Source: Nonomuraea ceibae
Lineage (GTDB): Bacteria > Actinomycetota > Actinomycetes > Streptosporangiales > Streptosporangiaceae
Assembly: GCF_019396325.1 (NCBI RefSeq)
Contig: NZ_JAHKRO010000014.1
Location: forward strand, 1 to 64,000
DNA: 64,000 bases
Direction of reading: 5' to 3'
Made by a program: the position numbers and the translations under genes. The notes under the pieces are model-generated. The model saw only the letters and a program-made list of their open reading frames with translations, did not search any database and had not been told where the DNA came from. Of the stretch, positions 46,293-54,499 are shown piece after piece; the stretch's first letter is position 1; each line of letters begins with the position of its first letter.

Positions 46293-47464
46293 CCAGGCCG
46301 GCCGCTCTCCGGTGGCGTGTCGGTCCATTCCACCTCGTACGTCTCGTACGCGGACACCTCGCCCGGCTGGTGGAAGCGTTCGGGCTGGGTGGCGGCGGTC
46401 AGGCGGCGCGGTTTGCCGTCGTCGCCGGGCGGGAGGGCGCGGGAGCCGTGCGGGGGTGTCGCCACGAGGTCGCGCATGGCCAGCAGGGTGCCGCCGGCGG
46501 GGTCGATGATCCACTGGCGTCGGTAGGTGCCGAGCTGCTGCGGCGCGGTCGAGGTGCCGAGGGGGATGGTCGTCTCCAGCGGCAGGGAGATCACCACGCC
46601 GGTGCGGCCCAGGGGGTCGGGGGCGCGGCCCTCGATCGTGACGCCGGGCAGGGTGGCGAGCATGCGGTACGCGGCGGCGCGGACGGCCGGTGGGGCGGGG
46701 GCCTGGGCCAGCAGGGTGCCGGCCACGTCGCTGAGCGCTCGGACGCGGGCCTCGCCGTCGAGGGCGCGAATCGGTTGCCTCTTCACCTTCGGGGCGTAGG
46801 GCTCCCAGTTGCCTTCGAGGTCGAGCAGGGCTTCTTTCAGCGGCTCCGGGTCGGTGGGCAGGGCGGCCAGGTCGCGGGGCGTCATGCCGTGGACGCGCGG
46901 GTCGCTCATCCGGCGGCAGGCCGGCTCGTGGCCGGACGCCTCGAAGAACAGGGTGCCGCCGCCGGGCTCACGTACCTTCGCGGGCGAGCCCGCCTGCTGC
47001 CATCTGCGCCGGTCGCGGGCGGTCCAGGGGCGGGCGGGCAGGTCCCGGAGCGCGGTGCAGGACGCGCCGGTCCGGTCGGTCCACTGGTCGTAGCGCATCC
47101 TGGAATCGACCTTGTAGTGGTTCGCCGCGCTCGTGCCGACCGCGTAGATCTTCCCGCTGACGCGGGTGGTGTGCCAGTACGTGCCGGGCGGGTCGGCGCG
47201 GACGTTGGCCGCGGCCACCAGCAGGGCGTTCTCCGGGCGGGGCGCGGGCCGGTCGTCCCGCGGCGATTCGTCCCGAGACGATGGCAGGGCGACGGCGACC
47301 AGCGTGGCCGCGACCAGGGCGGCAGTCGCCAGCATGCTCATCACGGGCGCCCGGCGGCGGCGCGGCGGGGTGGCGCGCCAGTCGGCGCGCAGGGCGAGCG
47401 TCTCCGGGCTCTCCTGCTCGGCCAGGGAGACGCGCATCCGGCGGAGCGCGTTCAGTTCATCCAT
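46289..47464 (-). CDS. CU044_5270-family membrane protein, partner of the ECF sigma factor
   Basis: 391 residues. A cytosolic N-terminus (MDELNALRRMRVSLAEQE), one membrane helix near residues 41-60 (MSMLATAALVAATLVAVAL), and a large outer domain with cysteines near SCTALRD and PACRRM. This family, as I recall it, lies directly after ECF sigma genes in actinomycetes and may act as anti-sigma or sensor. It overlaps the sigma gene by 8 bp. It lacks an obvious zinc-binding anti-sigma motif. Confidence 0.78.
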   Translation of the reverse strand: MDELNALRRMRVSLAEQESPETLALRADWRATPPRRRRAPVMSMLATAALVAATLVAVALPSSRDESPRDDRPAPRPENALLVAAANVRADPPGTYWHTTRVSGKIYAVGTSAANHYKVDSRMRYDQWTDRTGASCTALRDLPARPWTARDRRRWQQAGSPAKVREPGGGTLFFEASGHEPACRRMSDPRVHGMTPRDLAALPTDPEPLKEALLDLEGNWEPYAPKVKRQPIRALDGEARVRALSDVAGTLLAQAPAPPAVRAAAYRMLATLPGVTIEGRAPDPLGRTGVVISLPLETTIPLGTSTAPQQLGTYRRQWIIDPAGGTLLAMRDLVATPPHGSRALPPGDDGKPRRLTAATQPERFHQPGEVSAYETYEVEWTDTPPESGRPG

Positions 47465-48026
47465 CGTGGTCCTCCCTCGGGATGGCCTTGCGGAGCTTGG
47501 CCCTGGCGCGGTGGATCTTGGCCTTGACGGTGCCGAGGGGCAGGCCGAGGACCGCCGCGATCTCGGCGTACGACAGCTCGCCCCAGGCCAGCAGCAGGAT
47601 GGCGTTGCGGTCCTGGGCGTTCAGCGTGGCGAGGGCCCTGGCCAGGCGGGGGGCGTGCGCGGCGGCGGCCACGCGGTCGCCGACCAGGTCGGCGATGCCG
47701 TCCTCGGCCGGGTCCACGCCCGTGCGGGCGAACGCCTTGTACATGCGGGTCTCCTGCCTGTGGTGCCTGGCGATCGCGTTGGCGGCGATGCCCCACAGCC
47801 AGGCGGCGAACTCCGCCCGCCCGTCGAACCGTTCCCGCTGCCGGAACGCCGTGGCGAACGTCTCCGCCACGACGTCGTCGGCGAGCGTGGGCCCGAGGCG
47901 GCGCTTGACGTAGGCGTGCAGGCGCGGCGCGTGGCGGCGGAACAGCTCGCCGAACGCTTCGGGGTCGTGCGAGGAGATGGCGACGATCGCCGAGTCGTCG
48001 AGCTGCTCCGCGGGTCGGCTCACCAC
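47457..48026 (-). CDS. ECF RNA polymerase sigma factor
   Basis: 189 residues from GTG 48026. Region 2 contains DVVAETFATAFRQRERF and EFAAWLWGIAANAIARHHR; region 4 has LNAQDRNAILLLAWGELSYAEIAAVLGLPLGTVKAKIHRARAKLR in its last third. Overlaps its membrane partner by 8 bp, so the two are coupled. Target genes are not apparent within the window. Confidence 0.92.
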   Translation of the reverse strand: MVSRPAEQLDDSAIVAISSHDPEAFGELFRRHAPRLHAYVKRRLGPTLADDVVAETFATAFRQRERFDGRAEFAAWLWGIAANAIARHHRQETRMYKAFARTGVDPAEDGIADLVGDRVAAAAHAPRLARALATLNAQDRNAILLLAWGELSYAEIAAVLGLPLGTVKAKIHRARAKLRKAIPREDHDG

Positions 48027-48130
48027 GCCGGCCGTAGCCCCATGATGGATTCCTCTCGTGTCCGAGACGCTGACATATCCCTCTATCCCGATGGCCGCTC
48101 CCCGGTTGCGTCCGCCGTTAGGGTGCGCAA

Positions 48131-48909
48131 GTGATTTCCTTCCGCAGCATCAGCGCCGACGACCCCGCCGCCGGTGATCGCGCCGCCGTGGCCGCCGAGC
48201 TGGTCCGGGCCGCGCTGGCCGGGTTCGGGGAGCCGGTGCAGTACGCGATCAAGGTGGCCGGCGACCGGCGCGACGACCCCGCCGTGGCGTGGCGGCGGGC
48301 GGCGGCGCACGCCGCGGGCCTCACCAGGGAGGTCGAACGGCTGCAGTTCGAGTGGACGCCCGCCGACGGCGCGCCCGCGACGGCAGGCACGCTGCGGTTC
48401 GCCGAGGCGTCCGACGAGGAGTTCCTGGCCGTGTTCGCGCGGATCGCCGAAGGCAGCCTGGACGCGCACACCCGGGTGAGCGTGGCGGCCAACGGCGTCG
48501 AGGCGACCGCCCGCGAGGAGATGGACTTCTACCTGGACGCGCCGGGCGAGCGTGCGTGGTGGCGGCTCGCGTACACACCGGAAGGCGAGGTCGCGGGCTG
48601 GCCATCCCGTCGGCGACGCCGTACCACCGGAACGTCGGCTACCTCGGCGTGGTCCCCGAGCTGCGGGGGCGCGGCTACGTGGACGAGGTGCTGGCCGAGA
48701 TCACCCGCTTCCACGCGGCGAACGGGGAGCCGCGCGTCACCGCCACCACCGACGTGGGCAACGCGCCGATGGCCGCCGCGTTCCGGCGCGCCGGATACCG
48801 CAATACGGAGATCCGCATCAACCTGTCCAACGACCTGCCGGTCAGCACACCTTGGGCAGCGAGCACACCTTGGCCGCCATGCGGGAGGCCGACGCGCGCA
48901 GCTTCTTGA
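48131..48909 (+). pseudogene. GNAT acetyltransferase with a frameshift
   Basis: The first part from GTG 48131 reads as an N-terminal acetyltransferase-like half up to about 48597 (TPEGEVAG). The acetyl-CoA-binding half continues in another frame: LAIPSATPYHRNVGYLGVVPELRGRGYVDEVL and DVGNAPMAAAFRRAGYRN, to a stop at 48907-48909. One missing base near 48594-48598 explains it (GGGCTGG where GGGNCTGG would restore the frame). The motif Q/RxxGxG/A is visible as RGRGYV. It could be a true inactivation or a sequencing error. The 3' end overlaps the opposing gene by 68 bp. Confidence 0.75.
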
Positions 48910-49471
48910 CCGCGCCCTTCCGCGAGTGGCCGAGGGTGTCCAGGTCGCCGGTGTAGAGGATCAGCGCCCGGCCCTTGCGCGTCGCGATGCCCGACATCAG
49001 GGGCGCCCACTCCCTGTTCAGCTTGTCGTACATCATCAGCCGGACCACCGCCGCCTCGTCGCCCACCCGCGTGCGCGCCACCTCCCAGCGCGTCCTCCCG
49101 TCGCCGGACCACGAGTACGGCTTGCCGTCCGGCTTCGTGCGGCAGCGGCGGGCGTCGGCGAGAAGGCCGCGCATGGCGCTCCTGGCGGCGACCTCGCTCC
49201 GGTGGATCACGAGCTGCTCGGCGGAGTGCGAGGGCGCGCTGGTGTCGTGCGTGATCGTACGCACCGCCGCCCGGCCCGCCGCCGGGACGCGCTTGCGGCC
49301 GCACGGGTTCAGGGTGAGGGGCGCGGTCTTCCTGTCGCTGATCTTCCACCACACCTCCGACTTCTCCATTTCGGACAGCGGGGTACGGGCTTCCTTCTCG
49401 GTCAGCAGGAAGTTCTCGGGCACCTGGACAGGCGACAGCGCCAGCGTGGCGGCGAGCAACGTGATCAACAT
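48842..49471 (-). CDS. Secreted hypothetical protein with conserved cysteines
   Basis: 209 residues. A short signal-like N-terminus (MLITLLAATLALSPVQVP) is followed by a mature part with cysteines in LNPCGRKRV, ARRCRTKPD and the terminal KVCSLPKVC, suggesting two disulfides. The central SAEQLVIHRSEVAARSAM region resembles sensor-type lipoproteins of actinomycetes, for example PknH extracellular-domain-like proteins, but the match is weak. Function unknown. Confidence 0.65.
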   Translation of the reverse strand: MLITLLAATLALSPVQVPENFLLTEKEARTPLSEMEKSEVWWKISDRKTAPLTLNPCGRKRVPAAGRAAVRTITHDTSAPSHSAEQLVIHRSEVAARSAMRGLLADARRCRTKPDGKPYSWSGDGRTRWEVARTRVGDEAAVVRLMMYDKLNREWAPLMSGIATRKGRALILYTGDLDTLGHSRKGAVKKLRASASRMAAKVCSLPKVC

Positions 49472-49581
49472 GCCAGGTTGGATGCCCCGAATGCCGCACT
49501 TGTTCGCCGTCAGCAGGGAGCTTCATTCGAGGTAACGATTGCCGAAAAGAATCGGGGATGCCTCGTTCCTCGGATCGGCGT

Positions 49582-49596
49582 GTGCGAATATCGCAC
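49582..49596. promoter_or_regulatory. Palindromic operator before the XRE-ImmA gene
   Basis: GTGCGA-ATA-TCGCAC: 6-bp perfect arms with a 3-base centre, ending one base before the ATG at 49598. The GAATAT at 49586-49591 could be the -10, giving a leaderless transcript with the operator on the promoter. The XRE domain of the encoded protein is the likely ligand. Confidence 0.65.
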
Positions 49597-49597
49597 T

Positions 49598-50695
49598 ATG
49601 AAGGAGCCCGGGGAGTGGGCCGATATTGGCGAGCGTGTCCGGGAATGCCGTGTAGCAGCGGACATGTCTCAAGAGCAGCTCGCGTCGGCCCTGAAGCTCG
49701 ATCGCACGATGATTGCCAAGATCGAGCGTGGAGTTCGTCGTGTCGACGCGCTTGAGCTGTCCCGCCTGTCCACGGTGCTCAGGGTTCCGCTGAACTACTT
49801 CCTCGCTCCGCCGCCACGGGTCGTGTCCCGCCGGACCGAGTTGGCTGAAGACACGGCGACCGACGCGGCCCGGCAGTCCTTTGGCATGGAAATCGCACTC
49901 TCCACCTGGCTCGGCGACATTCGCCAGCTTGTGGAACTCGGTGAATATGCGCCGCCACGCGGCGAAAAGTACCCGGAGGCGATCGAGGATGTCCGCAGTG
50001 CTCGCCGTGCGGCTCACTGGGTGAGGGCTCGGCTCGCCCTCGAAACAGGACCCATCAATTCCCTCATGAGCGTTTGCGAACGGCTGGGGCAACTGGTCGC
50101 CGTGGTGGAGGCGCCAGGCGATGGCGCCTCCCTCATTGACGGCGATCTCGCCGTGGCGGTCGTCAGCAAGGCGGGCGAACCGGGCCGCCGGAGGTCGACA
50201 GCGGCTCACGAGCTCGGCCACATGATCATCGGGGACGAGTACTCCTCGGACATGGGCATCCATGCCTCAAGGGATGAACGCGAGGCGATCATCGACGCCT
50301 TCTCCGCAGAGCTTCTGTTGCCGGTGGAGGCCTTCGGTACGGTCACCCGCAGCGACGGGCGGGCGACGCGGGAGGACCTGGTGGTTCTCGCCGCACGCTT
50401 CAGGACCTCATGGTCGCTGACCGTACGGCAAGCCGTCGAAGCGCAAGCCATCGACAGGGGCGCGGCGAAGGAGATGCGCCGCCGGAATCCGACGCGTGCG
50501 GAGCTGATGGAGGCGGTCGGATGGACTCCGCAACCTGACCTGGAGACCGTACGAGTTCCGCCCGGCTACGCTCACGCGGTGGTGGAGTCCTACAAGAAGT
50601 CGCTCATCACTGCCCACCGTGCGGTCGAGTTGATGCGAGGTCAGATCGTGGCAGCCGACCTGCCGTTACGTGACGATGCGGATCCCGAGCTTTGA
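49598..50695 (+). CDS. XRE HTH - ImmA/IrrE metallopeptidase fusion
   Basis: 365 residues from ATG 49598. XRE-type HTH at about 8-64 (RVAADMSQEQLASALKLDRT), then an ImmA/IrrE-type zinc peptidase with HELGH (204-208) in TAAHELGHMII and a probable third ligand Glu229 before AIIDAFSAELLLP. Such proteins cleave or inactivate a repressor or antitoxin. The C-terminal 100 residues are a helical extension. The stop overlaps the PIN gene start by 4 bp (TTGA). The open frame extends upstream to 48131 only by chance, through the acetyltransferase and across the opposing gene. Confidence 0.88.
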   Translation: MKEPGEWADIGERVRECRVAADMSQEQLASALKLDRTMIAKIERGVRRVDALELSRLSTVLRVPLNYFLAPPPRVVSRRTELAEDTATDAARQSFGMEIALSTWLGDIRQLVELGEYAPPRGEKYPEAIEDVRSARRAAHWVRARLALETGPINSLMSVCERLGQLVAVVEAPGDGASLIDGDLAVAVVSKAGEPGRRRSTAAHELGHMIIGDEYSSDMGIHASRDEREAIIDAFSAELLLPVEAFGTVTRSDGRATREDLVVLAARFRTSWSLTVRQAVEAQAIDRGAAKEMRRRNPTRAELMEAVGWTPQPDLETVRVPPGYAHAVVESYKKSLITAHRAVELMRGQIVAADLPLRDDADPEL

Positions 50696-51237
50696 GCAGC
50701 GTGGAGCCGGACCCTGTCCTGGTGTTCGACGCGACGTGTCTCAGCCACTTCTCGCGCGCCGAGCGACTTGACGTCCTACGTGATCTGCTGTCCGGGGTCA
50801 CGTGTCTCACAACGCACGTGGTGCGGGAAGAAATACGGGCGGGCTGCGGGGCGCACCCGCTCCTGCAAGCCGTGCTCGACGCCGACTGGCTCGGTCTGGC
50901 GAGGCTTGACGAACTGGACGAGATCAAGTGCTTCGTCAAGTGGGTGCAGCGTATCGGTTCCGAGCAGCGGAACCTGGGAGAGGCCAGCGTGTTCTCCGCC
51001 GCCGAACTGCATCACGGGATCGCCATCACCGACGACCGTGAGGCGGTGGCGGTAGGGAGAGCACACGGACTGGAAGTGCATGGCTCCCTTTGGATTCTGG
51101 CTCGGGCGTGCCGTGATGGGAAGCTCAACGACGTGGGCGCCGGCAACATCGTGGACGCTCTGACGGCGACCGGGATGCGCCTGCCGTGTTCCGGCTCCAC
51201 GTTTCCGTCCTACATGCACCACAACATGGGCTCCTGA
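50692..51237 (+). CDS. PIN-domain nuclease paired with XRE-ImmA protein
   Basis: 181 residues from TTG 50692 (alternative GTG 50701). PIN-like acidic residues: Asp13 in LVFDATCLSHF, Glu in TTHVVREEIRAG, Glu in NLGEASVFSAAEL and Asp pair in ITDDREAVAV, as in the COG2405/DUF3368-type PIN proteins; GLEVHGSLWILARACRDGKL is typical of their C-terminus. Coupled to the XRE-ImmA gene by a 4-bp overlap. The pair looks like a toxin-antitoxin or defence module. Its RNA or DNA target is unknown. Confidence 0.8.
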   Translation: MSSVEPDPVLVFDATCLSHFSRAERLDVLRDLLSGVTCLTTHVVREEIRAGCGAHPLLQAVLDADWLGLARLDELDEIKCFVKWVQRIGSEQRNLGEASVFSAAELHHGIAITDDREAVAVGRAHGLEVHGSLWILARACRDGKLNDVGAGNIVDALTATGMRLPCSGSTFPSYMHHNMGS

Positions 51238-51244
51238 AGATTTC

Positions 51245-52366
51245 CTAGCCGAGGATGCGGACTTGGGCGGCGGGGAGGGGTTTGGTCCACCAGTGGGCGT
51301 AGCGGCGGTAGGTGGCCGGGTCGCGGGCCGCCAGCAAGGTCGCCAGGGCGGCGGCCTCAGTGGCGAGGGACTGCCAGGTCTCCTCGTCCAGCGGGTGGAA
51401 GGCCGTGGCCTCGATGCCGTCGTCGACCGGGCGCCAGACGCCGGCGACGTGGCCGTCCACCAGGAGGGTGGGCAGGACGTCGCCGTTGCGGCGGGTGACC
51501 AGGGGGCGGTAGGCGGGCGGGATGACGCGGCTGCGGTCGGCGTAGGCGAGCAGGATGCTGTCCCACATGGGGAGCAGGCGCGGCGGGGCGGGGGTGTCGG
51601 CGGCGGGCAGGGAGGCGCCGGCCAGGTCGTACAGCGTGACACCGCCGGGGCCGTCGAGCTCGACGACCTGGCCGGTGAGTGACTGGAGGACGCGGCGGAC
51701 GACCGGGCGGTCGAGCAGGGTGAACTGGGCGAGGTCGGGCGCCGTGGCGGGGCCGAACGCCTCCAGGTAGCGCAGGGCCAGGTGGCGGAGGGAGTCGTCC
51801 TCCGGGGCCGGGGGCGTGGTCGAGGCGACGAAGGCGCGGCCGGCGAACGACCAGGGGCCGCCGGTGGGGGCGTGGCGCAGGGGCGCGAACGTGCGCAGCG
51901 CCCACCACATGCGGCGGCCGTGCTCGCCGAGACGGGACTCCAGGAGGGCTTCGATCTCGGCGGCGGTGCGCGGGACGGCAGTGAAGGCGGCGAGGTGGGG
52001 AAGCAGGGCGTCGGCGTCGTCGGCGGTCAGGCCGGTCGAGGTGAAGCGGCGGTCGTACAGCCGGACGGCGCGCAGGTTGGCCCGCATCGCGCCGTGGAAG
52101 GCCGGGTAGTCGGCGGCGTGCACGGCGTGCAGGGTGATGCGCATCAGCGTCGCCTTGACGACGGTCCCGGTGGCGAAGGCGGCGTCGAGGTCGGCCGGGT
52201 CGAAGCCGGCCAGCCGGTTCCACAGGGCCAGGTAGGGCGAGGCCGCTTCCTGGGCCTGCAGGGCGGCGATGCGGCGGATGCCGTCGCTGACGCCGAGCGG
52301 GGCGCGGCGCAGGAGCAGTTGCCGGTCGAGGGTGGCCCGGTTGAGCTGCCGGGCGGTGAGAGGCAT
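51245..52366 (-). CDS. AlkZ-like winged-helix DNA glycosylase family protein
   Basis: 373 residues. HTH_42 family; the N-terminal RIAALQAQEAASPYLALWNR holds the Q-x-Q motif (Gln37, Gln39) that is catalytic in AlkZ, a glycosylase that unhooks DNA crosslinks. LLPMWDSILLAYADR and the final YAHWWTKPL are further family features. Many actinomycetes carry several AlkZ-like paralogues, some unlinked to any antibiotic cluster. Activity is inferred. Convergent with the PIN gene. Confidence 0.85.
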   Translation of the reverse strand: MPLTARQLNRATLDRQLLLRRAPLGVSDGIRRIAALQAQEAASPYLALWNRLAGFDPADLDAAFATGTVVKATLMRITLHAVHAADYPAFHGAMRANLRAVRLYDRRFTSTGLTADDADALLPHLAAFTAVPRTAAEIEALLESRLGEHGRRMWWALRTFAPLRHAPTGGPWSFAGRAFVASTTPPAPEDDSLRHLALRYLEAFGPATAPDLAQFTLLDRPVVRRVLQSLTGQVVELDGPGGVTLYDLAGASLPAADTPAPPRLLPMWDSILLAYADRSRVIPPAYRPLVTRRNGDVLPTLLVDGHVAGVWRPVDDGIEATAFHPLDEETWQSLATEAAALATLLAARDPATYRRYAHWWTKPLPAAQVRILG

Positions 52367-52432
52367 GCCGGTGACCTGTCCTTTCGTGAAATGTCGGGAA
52401 AGGGTACCGGCCGCTCGCGCTGTCCGAGGCGG

Positions 52433-53788
52433 TCAGGCCGTGCGGGGGAGCGCCCGGCTGTTGTGCAGGATGCGGAAGCGCCCGTCGGCGCCGGGGTCCA
52501 GGAAGGCGACGCCGCGGTGCAGGCCGCCGTCCGGCTCGGTCTCGACGAAGTGCGTGTCGTCGAGCGCCACCAGCGTGGTGATCGGGTTGGTGACCACGGC
52601 CTCGGCGATGGCGCCGTGCGGGACGATCGTCATGGTGAGCGACGGGCCGCCCTCGTGGCTGATGCGGATCGAGGCCAGGCCCATGTCGTACGCGCCCACG
52701 TACCGGCCGGGGTGGAAGGGGACCGGGACGGCGGGCGGCGTCACGGCGGCGGGCGGGCGGACGCCGGTGAGCTCGGCCAGCAGCGGGAGCAGCAGCTCGT
52801 CGTGGAGTGCGGCGGGCGCGCCGCCGTTGGTCAGCAGCACCACGGCGGTGCCGGTGTCGGGGACCATGCGCAGGAACGCCGTCTGGCCGATGGTGGCGCC
52901 GTGGTGGCCGATCACCGCGCGGCCGTCCCACGCGTACAGCTCCATGCCGAGCCCGTACGAGGCCGGGAACCCCGACAGCGGCGGCGGGGACGACTGGTGG
53001 GTGCGGATCGCCTCGGCGGAGGCCGTGGAGAGCAGGCGGGAGCCGTCGCGGGCGAGGCCGAGCGTGAGGTGCAGGCGCGCGAACTCCAGCAGGTCGGCGG
53101 CGGACATGCAGAGCCCGCCTGCCGGGTCGAGCGCCCGGGGGAGCGACCACACGGGCGCGGGCTGGACGGTGCCGCCCGCCTCGACGTGCCCGACGGCGGC
53201 CCGGTGGAGGAGCGCCTGTTCGGGCAGGGTGACCGTGGCCGTCAGGCCGAGGGGCGCGATGAGCCGCCGGTGCACGGCCTGGCTCCAGCTCTGGCCGGTC
53301 AGCACCTCGATCAGGCGGCCGAGGACGACGAACCCGGCGTTGTTGTACGAGAACAGGGTGCCGGGGCGGACGATCTGGGCGGCGCGGGAGAGGTTGGCGA
53401 CGAGACGGGTGATGGCGTCGTCGCCGCGGCCGTAGTCGTCGAGGTCCTCGCCGGAGAAGCCGGCGGTGTGGGCCAGCAGGTGGCGCGCGGTGATGGCGGC
53501 GGCGGCGTCCTCGTCGGGCAGCGTGAAGCCGGGCAGCCGGTCGCGGATCGGCCGGTCGAGGCCGAGCAGGCCGTCGTCCACGAGTTGCATGACCAGCGTG
53601 GCCGTCCACGTCTTGGTGATCGAGCCGACCTGGAACAGGGAGTCGGTGGTGGCCGGGACGCCGGTGCGCAGGTTGAGGGTGCCGGTGGCGGCTTCGGTGA
53701 CGGCGTCGTCGTGCAGGACGGCGATCACGGCTCCGGGGACGCGGTGGCGTTCGGCGAGCGTGGTGAGGCGTTCTTGCAGATCGGGCAT
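52433..53788 (-). CDS. Serine hydrolase (class C beta-lactamase/PBP-like)
   Basis: 451 residues from ATG 53788, AAGGA about 10 bases upstream. Active-site SxxK is SITK (56-59) in FQVGSITKTW; the YxN motif is in LFSYNNAGF; HHGATIG is the third motif. The C-terminal 100 residues form a lipocalin-like tail. No signal peptide is visible, so a cytosolic esterase or peptidase is more likely than a beta-lactamase. Divergent from a winged-helix regulator, with a 13-bp inverted repeat between them. Confidence 0.87.
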   Translation of the reverse strand: MPDLQERLTTLAERHRVPGAVIAVLHDDAVTEAATGTLNLRTGVPATTDSLFQVGSITKTWTATLVMQLVDDGLLGLDRPIRDRLPGFTLPDEDAAAAITARHLLAHTAGFSGEDLDDYGRGDDAITRLVANLSRAAQIVRPGTLFSYNNAGFVVLGRLIEVLTGQSWSQAVHRRLIAPLGLTATVTLPEQALLHRAAVGHVEAGGTVQPAPVWSLPRALDPAGGLCMSAADLLEFARLHLTLGLARDGSRLLSTASAEAIRTHQSSPPPLSGFPASYGLGMELYAWDGRAVIGHHGATIGQTAFLRMVPDTGTAVVLLTNGGAPAALHDELLLPLLAELTGVRPPAAVTPPAVPVPFHPGRYVGAYDMGLASIRISHEGGPSLTMTIVPHGAIAEAVVTNPITTLVALDDTHFVETEPDGGLHRGVAFLDPGADGRFRILHNSRALPRTA

Positions 53789-53810
53789 GGCGGGGGTCCT
53801 TCCGGGGACG

Positions 53811-53852
53811 ATTGACTTCATTTTTGAGACTATAGCCACAAATGAAATCAAT
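53811..53852. promoter_or_regulatory. Inverted-repeat operator between hydrolase and regulator
   Basis: ATTGACTTCATTT (53811-53823) and AAATGAAATCAAT (53840-53852), 12 of 13 positions complementary, separated by 16 bp that include CTATAG, which reads as a -10-like TATAGT/TATAGC on both strands. It is a likely operator of the divergent winged-helix regulator. Confidence 0.75.
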
Positions 53853-53901
53853 AGCCACGGCCGCGCTACGATTCCGGGGTCGGGAGATCGGGAGGACGTC
53901 A

Positions 53902-54426
53902 GTGAGCGATGTAGGTGTGCTGCACCCCGTACGGGTCCGGGTGGTGCAGATCCTGGCGCTCGGCCCCCACACCGGCACGCAGCTCCGCCAGGCGCTGCCC
54001 GAGGTGCCCTACAGCAGCCTCTACCGGCACATCCGGTGGCTCACCGACGCGGGCGTCGTCCACGTCACCGGCGAACGCAAGGTGCGCGGCGCGGTCGAGC
54101 ACACCTACGAGCTGGACGAGAGCGCGGTCCAGGGCGCGCTGCCCGATCCGGGGGAGCTGACCCCGGCCGACCATGACCGGGCGGTGACCGCGTTCGTGAC
54201 CGGGCTGATGGCGCAGGCGCACGCCTACCTGGGCAATCCACCCGACGATCCGGTCGCCGACGGGCTCACGTACACGCTGGTGCACCTGTGGGCCGACCCC
54301 GGCGACGTGGCGCGCATCCACGCGGGGCTGCGCGAGCTGATCGGCCCGCTGCTGGAGAAGGAGCCGGCCGAGGGGCGGCGGCAGATCACGCTCGGCGTCG
54401 TGACGATCCCGCAGCCGCGCCCCTGA
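53902..54426 (+). CDS. Winged-helix transcriptional regulator
   Basis: 174 residues from GTG 53902 with GGAGGAC 6 bases upstream. A winged HTH of the ArsR/PadR kind: VLHPVRVRVVQILALGPHTG, then LYRHIRWLTDAGVVHVTGERKVRG. The C-terminal 80 residues are helical and may bind a ligand or dimerise. It is divergent from the serine hydrolase and probably controls it and itself through the inverted repeat at 53811-53852. Confidence 0.82.
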   Translation: MSDVGVLHPVRVRVVQILALGPHTGTQLRQALPEVPYSSLYRHIRWLTDAGVVHVTGERKVRGAVEHTYELDESAVQGALPDPGELTPADHDRAVTAFVTGLMAQAHAYLGNPPDDPVADGLTYTLVHLWADPGDVARIHAGLRELIGPLLEKEPAEGRRQITLGVVTIPQPRP

Positions 54427-54456
54427 TCAGCGGTCGAACATCAGGGCGACGACGAG

Positions 54457-54473
54457 GGCCCCCATATGGGGCC
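54457..54473. terminator. Short hairpin between convergent regulator genes
   Basis: GGCCCC-CATAT-GGGGCC, a 6-bp GC stem with a 5-base loop, placed between the stops of the two convergent winged-helix genes. Likely a bidirectional terminator, weaker than the other hairpins in the window. Confidence 0.5.
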
Positions 54474-54499
54474 GGTGATCCGCTCCGTCGTGGTCGTGG

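Noticed and set aside
48131..50695. One 854-codon open frame on the + strand.
   Set aside because: It joins half of a frameshifted acetyltransferase, sequence antisense to a secreted-protein gene, and the XRE-ImmA gene, which has its own ATG, operator and homology start at 49598. The open frame is a by-product of high GC.
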